Assembly: GCA_045114235.1 (NCBI GenBank)
Contig: JBGUKB010000127.1
Span: forward strand, 1-8,902
Source of the DNA: UBA1732 sp045114235
GTDB lineage: Bacteria; Verrucomicrobiota; Lentisphaeria; Victivallales; UBA1829
Reading direction: 5' to 3'
Length of the DNA: 8,902 bases
The stretch's first letter is position 1. Each line of letters begins with the position of its first letter. This document shows, piece by piece, positions 5,407 to 8,902 of this stretch. A program made the translations under genes and the position numbers. The notes beneath the pieces were generated by a model. That model saw nothing but the letters and a program-made list of their open reading frames with translations, was not told where the DNA came from and made no database searches.

Positions 5407-6676
5407 CGTTCTTGTCCCCCTCTTCTTCCCGGACCGGTTCAAGTTGCAGCTTGCGGATCGTGCGCGAATCCGCCGCAAGGATCGTGGCGCGGAACACGCC
5501 CGGCTCCTCGTAGACCTCCCTCATGCGCGGGATGCGTCCCAGACGGGCGCAGATGTAGCCGCCGATGGTGTCGGCCTCCTCGGAATCCTCGATCGCGATC
5601 CCGGCCTCGGTGTTCACGTCGTCCACGAGCGTGCGCGCGTCCAGGATCACGGACCCGTCCGGCAGGTGTTCGGGCGGATCCTCGAAGTCGTCCGCGGTAT
5701 CGTATTCGTCGTGGATCTCGCCCACGATCTCCTCGATGATGTCCTCGAACGTGACGACGCCCGAAGTCCCGCCGTACTCGTCGATGATGACGGCGAAATG
5801 GTTGCTCGTGCGCTTGATCTGGCGGAGCAGGTCGGAGACTTCCTTGGTCTCCGGGATGAAGATCGGCGGGCGCGCCAGCTCGGCCAGGGTCTTTCCTTCC
5901 AATGCGTGCTCGTCGATGAAGTCCTTCGCATACAGGATGCCCTTCACGTCGTCCAGGTTCGCGCCGTAGACGGGGATGCGGCTGTGGCCGGACTTGACGA
6001 ACAGCTTTTTGGCTTCGGCGACGCTCGCGGAGGCCGGGATCGCCTCCAGGTCCACGCGCGGCGTCATGATCTCGCGCACCTTCATCTCGCCGAGCTCCAG
6101 GATGCCGCGGATCATCTGTTTTTCCTCCTCCTCCAGACTGTCGTCCTCGTCATCGTCCGGGCCGTCCACCAGGTTCATGATCTCGTCTTCGGCGGATGCC
6201 AGCTCGTCCGGGGCGTCCGCGCGGCGCCAGTCGTCGCCCGCGGTCGTCACCTTTTCGATCAGCGCGGCGAGCGGATGGAAAAACCTGCTCGCGACGATCG
6301 GGACCGTGAATTTCAGGATGGCAAGATCGAACCGCAGGATCACCAGACGGGCGGCGAGCTCGGAGATCACGGTCAGGATCGTGACCGCGCCCATGATGAC
6401 CAGCCAGCCCCAGCGGTGCGCGAACTCCGGCGCGATGGAGCCGGTCCATTCCATCGCGAGCACGCCGGCGAACGCTGCCAGCACGCACAGGATCAGCTTC
6501 AGGAGCGCGCGCAGGGATTCCTCCCGGTCGTGCCATTCTTCCAGCTGTTCCGCGAACTTGCGGTCGCGTTCCGACACTTTCAGGATGCGGCCGCCGGTCA
6601 GCGAGGATAACGCCTCGAACGCGGCGGTGATCCACAGGTACAGGATGGAACAGAATATAAAAAGCACCAGGTTCAT
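5396..6676 (-). CDS. CNNM/CorC-HlyC-like CBS-pair membrane protein
   Basis: This 426-aa protein is related to the CorC/CNNM/hemolysin-III-C family, linked to Mg2+ or Co2+ handling at the inner membrane. Residues 1-145 form a membrane region with hydrophobic helices near 1-20, 57-75, 89-107 and 111-130. An acidic linker follows (DGPDDDEDDSLEEEE, 171-185). The CBS pair covers about 190-325 with REIMTPRVDLEAI (191-203), HSRIPVYG (231-238) and FAVIIDEYGGTSGVVTFEDIIEEIVGEI split across 294-321, which would bind adenine nucleotides. A CorC_HlyC C-terminal domain (about 340-415) ends the fold. The soluble part is textbook, but the membrane part lacks recognisable SxSE and GExxPK-type signatures, so ion transport is uncertain. 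The ATG overlaps the ybeY stop (ATGA), with AAGGA 9 nt upstream at 6686-6690. A ybeY-corC pairing is common in bacteria. Confidence 0.92.
   Translation of the reverse strand: MNLVLFIFCSILYLWITAAFEALSSLTGGRILKVSERDRKFAEQLEEWHDREESLRALLKLILCVLAAFAGVLAMEWTGSIAPEFAHRWGWLVIMGAVTILTVISELAARLVILRFDLAILKFTVPIVASRFFHPLAALIEKVTTAGDDWRRADAPDELASAEDEIMNLVDGPDDDEDDSLEEEEKQMIRGILELGEMKVREIMTPRVDLEAIPASASVAEAKKLFVKSGHSRIPVYGANLDDVKGILYAKDFIDEHALEGKTLAELARPPIFIPETKEVSDLLRQIKRTSNHFAVIIDEYGGTSGVVTFEDIIEEIVGEIHDEYDTADDFEDPPEHLPDGSVILDARTLVDDVNTEAGIAIEDSEEADTIGGYICARLGRIPRMREVYEEPGVFRATILAADSRTIRKLQLEPVREEEGDKNDAE
5415..5421 (-). promoter_or_regulatory. Shine-Dalgarno site that decides the DUF502 start
   Basis: AGGGGGA lies 8 nt before the ATG at 5406, within the last codons (E-E-G-D-K) of the CorC-like gene. 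It favours this start over the in-frame ATG 24 codons upstream, which has no comparable site at a useful distance. Confidence 0.7.
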
Positions 6677-7194
6677 TCTTCAACGTCCTTATGTTCCATC
6701 GGGGGGATGAGCCCTGCCTTGCGGAGTCCTGCCATCACGCGCTTCTCGGCGCGCCGCATCACGCGTTTCGCCTTCGGGTTCAGGTCGTCGTATCCGGCTG
6801 CATGGAGCAGTCCATGCGCCACGTACAGCGCCACTTCCTCGGCATACGGCAATCCGCGCTTCACGGCCTGTTCGTACGCCACGGCGGGGCAGACGATCAG
6901 TTCGACCGAGGGGGCGGCGTCATCCGAAACCTCGAACGCATCCGTTTCGTCCGAAAAACCCGGATCGTCCTCCGCGCGGTAGTCGAAGCTGATGACGTCC
7001 GTCGGTCCGTGATGCCCCAGGAAATCCTCGTTCACGCGTTCGATGCCGGCAGGGGACAGAAACGACACGCAGACGCCGCCGGGCACATCGCGGAGCCCGG
7101 CGAGGTCGGCGGCCGCCGCGGTCATCCGGCGGAGACGGGCGCGGGACGGCGCGGGAAAGCGTCTCCCCGCGCGCCAGATGGTGACGGCTTTCAT
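6673..7194 (-). CDS. ybeY: Endoribonuclease YbeY (rRNA maturation and ribosome quality control)
   Basis: YbeY is a single-domain metalloprotein needed for 16S rRNA 3' maturation and decay of defective 70S ribosomes. The 173-aa product shows the family hallmarks FLGHHGPTDVISFDY (58-72) and the metal-binding helix HGLLHAAGYDD (127-137), with H127 and H131 as ligands. The third ligand position, usually His in HGxxHxxGYDH, is Asp137 here. Residues about 75-95 are an acidic insert (AEDDPGFSDETDAFEVSDD) where relatives have a short loop. The reading frame is open far upstream, but the ATG at 7194 fits the family N-terminus, has GGGGAG 8 nt upstream and overlaps the pgpH stop by four bases (ATGA). 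Its own stop overlaps the next gene in the same way. Order pgpH-ybeY-corC matches known bacterial neighbourhoods in which phoH often comes first. Confidence 0.96.
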   Translation of the reverse strand: MKAVTIWRAGRRFPAPSRARLRRMTAAAADLAGLRDVPGGVCVSFLSPAGIERVNEDFLGHHGPTDVISFDYRAEDDPGFSDETDAFEVSDDAAPSVELIVCPAVAYEQAVKRGLPYAEEVALYVAHGLLHAAGYDDLNPKAKRVMRRAEKRVMAGLRKAGLIPPMEHKDVEE

Positions 7195-8902
7195 GGTTTC
7201 TTCTCCCCGGACGGCGACGGGCCCGGCTCCGTCTTCGCTCTCGAATAAGAAATGCGCGTATGGCTCATGGATTTCAGCGTCTTCAGGAAGGATTCCCGTA
7301 TCTTCGTGAGCTGTTCCAGCGTGATGTGCGCGGCGTCCAGCTGCTTGCGCTGGAGCTTGCCGTTGAAAATCTTCTCGACCAGCGCCCGCACGTTCTCCTC
7401 GGTCGGGTCGCTCATGGAGCAGACCGCCGCCTCGCAGCAGTCCGCCAGCATCAGGATCACGCATTCCAGTTCCTCCGGCAGGGGGCCGGGGTAGCGGAAC
7501 GGCGCTTCGGCCGGGGTCTCCCCCGTGCGCTCCCGTTCCTTCTCGTAGAAGAACGAAATGAAGTCGTTGCCGTGGTGGCACTCGATGGCGCGTCGGATCG
7601 GGGTCTTCAGCTTGTATTTCTTCGCCAGCTGCACGCCGAATTCCACGTGGCAGCGGATGATCTCCGCGCTCTCCGCCGGATTCAGGCCCTTGTACATATC
7701 CTTGCCGTTGGAGTTCTCCGTAAACATCTCCGGCGAGGCGAGCTTTCCGACGTCGTGGAACAGCGCGTACGCCTGCACCTTCTGCGAGAACCCGCCCACG
7801 CAGTTCGCCGCCTCCTCCGCCAGGAGCGCCACGCGCTCGCTGTGGTGGTACGTGCCGGGCGCCTCCATCTGGAGTTTCTTCAGCAGGGGCTGGTTCCGGT
7901 CGCTCAGCGAGAGATAGGACATGTTGCTCGTCACGTCCAGCACGGTCTCCAGAGCAATGATCAGCGCGGAGGCGATCATCGCGGTCAGAAGCCCGGAAGT
8001 CATCGGCACGACCAGGCTGAACGCCAGCCGGTTCCAGTCGCGCGCGTCCAGGTCCATCGTGAAGATATCGGGGTTCTGCATGAAGACCACCGACGCCAGG
8101 CACATCGTGATCGCGCAGGAGAAAAACGAGCGCGTGAAGAATTTCTTGTAGTCGGTGACCTGCCGGATGCACGCCGTGCCGACCGCGCAGACGAACAGCC
8201 CCGTCGCGAACGCCGGGAACGAGAAGTCCAGCGCCACGGCGGATATACCCGCCACGAACAGCCCGGCGAAAAGCGCCGACCGGCCGTTGTAGATCGACGA
8301 GATCACCAGCGCGGGCAGCGCCAGCGGGATCGCCAGGTACAGCGGCACAACGGGATATCCGTAGTCCAGCGAAAGACGGTTGTATATCTCCATGGACAGC
8401 CGGTTGCACACCAGCGAGAAGATCACGATGAACCCGATCAGCCAGATCGAACGGTTGTTGCCGATCAGCCCGGGATGAACGCGCACGATATACAGGCTGG
8501 AGAACACGATCAGGAGCGCCACGAGAAGGGCTTTCTGCGCGTAGTTCTTTTTTGTGTGGCGGCGCTGTTCCCGGCGGTAGTCGTTGTACTTGGACTGGTA
8601 TTCCCGGTACATCTCCGCCTGGTCCGCAGTCAGTTTGTCGTTCTTGCGGATCAGAGGCCGGTTCCTGGCGAAGAACAGTTCCGGCTCGCGGAATTCCTTC
8701 GGTTTCTGCTTGAACTCTTCGTCCAGGCGCTGTCCGGTCAGCTCACCGTCGTACACCAGGTTCCCGTTCCGGTAAAGGCGCTGGAAGAACGCTTTCGCCT
8801 CCTCGTACGGGACCTGCCGGTCCGAATCGGAAAACGCCCGGATCGTTTTTTCCGCCGCGACGGCCGGAGTCATCAGTTCAATGACCTTGAACGGCCCGAA
8901 AT
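7191..8902 (-). CDS. pgpH: 7TMR-HD family cyclic-di-AMP phosphodiesterase PgpH (N-terminus outside window)
   Basis: PgpH-type proteins are inner-membrane HD-domain enzymes; characterised members hydrolyse c-di-AMP to pApA. Numbering from the Met at 8873: residues 1-108 are the end of the extracytoplasmic 7TM-HDED region, seven hydrophobic segments follow (about 113-131, 140-158, 172-194, 200-217, 219-236, 247-265 and 283-309), then the cytoplasmic HD domain (about 335-530). Metal and catalytic residues are present: H344 (GTYHHSERV), H373-D374 (FHDVGK), H409 (CHVEFG), H433-H434 (ECHHGND) and D478 (LADCCEAA), with the typical FRYPGPLPEE before the last. The frame stays open upstream of 8873 to the window edge (F-G-P-F-K-V-I-E-L before that Met) and no ribosome-binding site precedes it, so the gene is cut by the window. 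The last codons encode SPSGEKKP and supply the ybeY ribosome-binding site. Activity on c-di-AMP is inferred from the family; no cyclase is visible here. Confidence 0.93.
   Translation of the reverse strand, partial: FGPFKVIELMTPAVAAEKTIRAFSDSDRQVPYEEAKAFFQRLYRNGNLVYDGELTGQRLDEEFKQKPKEFREPELFFARNRPLIRKNDKLTADQAEMYREYQSKYNDYRREQRRHTKKNYAQKALLVALLIVFSSLYIVRVHPGLIGNNRSIWLIGFIVIFSLVCNRLSMEIYNRLSLDYGYPVVPLYLAIPLALPALVISSIYNGRSALFAGLFVAGISAVALDFSFPAFATGLFVCAVGTACIRQVTDYKKFFTRSFFSCAITMCLASVVFMQNPDIFTMDLDARDWNRLAFSLVVPMTSGLLTAMIASALIIALETVLDVTSNMSYLSLSDRNQPLLKKLQMEAPGTYHHSERVALLAEEAANCVGGFSQKVQAYALFHDVGKLASPEMFTENSNGKDMYKGLNPAESAEIIRCHVEFGVQLAKKYKLKTPIRRAIECHHGNDFISFFYEKERERTGETPAEAPFRYPGPLPEELECVILMLADCCEAAVCSMSDPTEENVRALVEKIFNGKLQRKQLDAAHITLEQLTKIRESFLKTLKSMSHTRISYSRAKTEPGPSPSGEKKP
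7203..7208 (-). promoter_or_regulatory. Shine-Dalgarno site that decides the ybeY start
   Basis: GGGGAG lies 8 nt before the ATG at 7194 and overlaps the G-E codons near the pgpH C-terminus. It selects this ATG from a reading frame that is open well over a kilobase upstream, and together with the ATGA overlap indicates coupled translation. Confidence 0.7.

Noticed and set aside
5407..5478. 24-codon N-terminal extension of the DUF502 protein
   Set aside because: It would lie wholly within the preceding gene, has Arg-rich atypical composition, and the internal ATG at 5406 has a strong Shine-Dalgarno site and the normal family N-terminus.
5354..6610. Plus-strand open frame of 418 codons opposite the CorC-like gene
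   Set aside because: It shows repetitive Asp/Arg/His/Val composition mirrored from the minus-strand coding sequence, with no recognisable motif.
7195..8409. Long upstream extension of the ybeY reading frame, as a possible fusion protein
   Set aside because: The extension overlaps the well-supported pgpH gene, is Arg/Gly/Ala-rich with no domain, and the ATG at 7194 has a good ribosome-binding site and fits the family length.
1..8902. Mobile element, CRISPR array, toxin-antitoxin or defence system
   Set aside because: I saw no transposase, integrase, spaced repeats, terminal inverted repeats, tRNA or defence-type domain; all large frames are assigned to metabolic, housekeeping or hydrolase families.

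Overview
The window is GC-rich (roughly 60% by eye) and almost fully coding. It looks like a chromosomal segment of a Gram-negative-type bacterium. The lineage is uncertain. YbeY ends its metal motif in GYDD followed by LNPKAKRVMRRAE, and the operon runs pgpH-ybeY-CorC-like. A secreted glycoside hydrolase and a secreted EEP enzyme lie next to it. Together these suggest, from memory of the families, the PVC group (Lentisphaerota, Kiritimatiellota or Verrucomicrobiota), perhaps from a gut or other polysaccharide-rich habitat. This is an inference, not a measured placement.

Layout: at the left edge, positions 2-184 (+) hold the C-terminal end of an unrecognised gene. It converges on a strong bidirectional hairpin terminator at 218-250. 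Everything else is on the minus strand. Reading in the direction of transcription from the right edge, a tight run covers 8902 to 2455: a PgpH/7TMR-HD c-di-AMP phosphodiesterase (N-terminus outside the window), ybeY, a CNNM/CorC-like CBS membrane protein, a DUF502 membrane protein, xseA (exonuclease VII large subunit) and an exported endonuclease/exonuclease/phosphatase (EEP) protein. Junctions in order are 4 nt overlap, 4 nt overlap, 11 nt overlap, 11 nt overlap and a 26 nt gap, so this is very probably one operon with translational coupling. A 174 bp, relatively AT-rich intergenic region (2281-2454) follows. It carries a good sigma70-type promoter plus several direct and inverted repeats. 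It drives a 669-aa secreted GH43 glycosidase with an N-terminal accessory region and an Ig-like linker (2280-271).

How it fits together: the operon is mostly housekeeping. It joins second-messenger turnover (PgpH), rRNA maturation and quality control (YbeY), two membrane proteins of uncertain role and DNA repair (XseA), with an exported EEP enzyme at its end. The GH43 gene is a separate, probably regulated unit for plant hemicellulose or arabinan side-chain degradation. I see no mobile element, CRISPR array, RNA gene, phage gene or defence system. The most noteworthy signals are the regulatory architecture upstream of GH43, the dual-use C-terminal tails that encode the next gene's Shine-Dalgarno site, the degenerate membrane domain of the CorC-like protein, and the Asp-for-His change in the YbeY metal motif.
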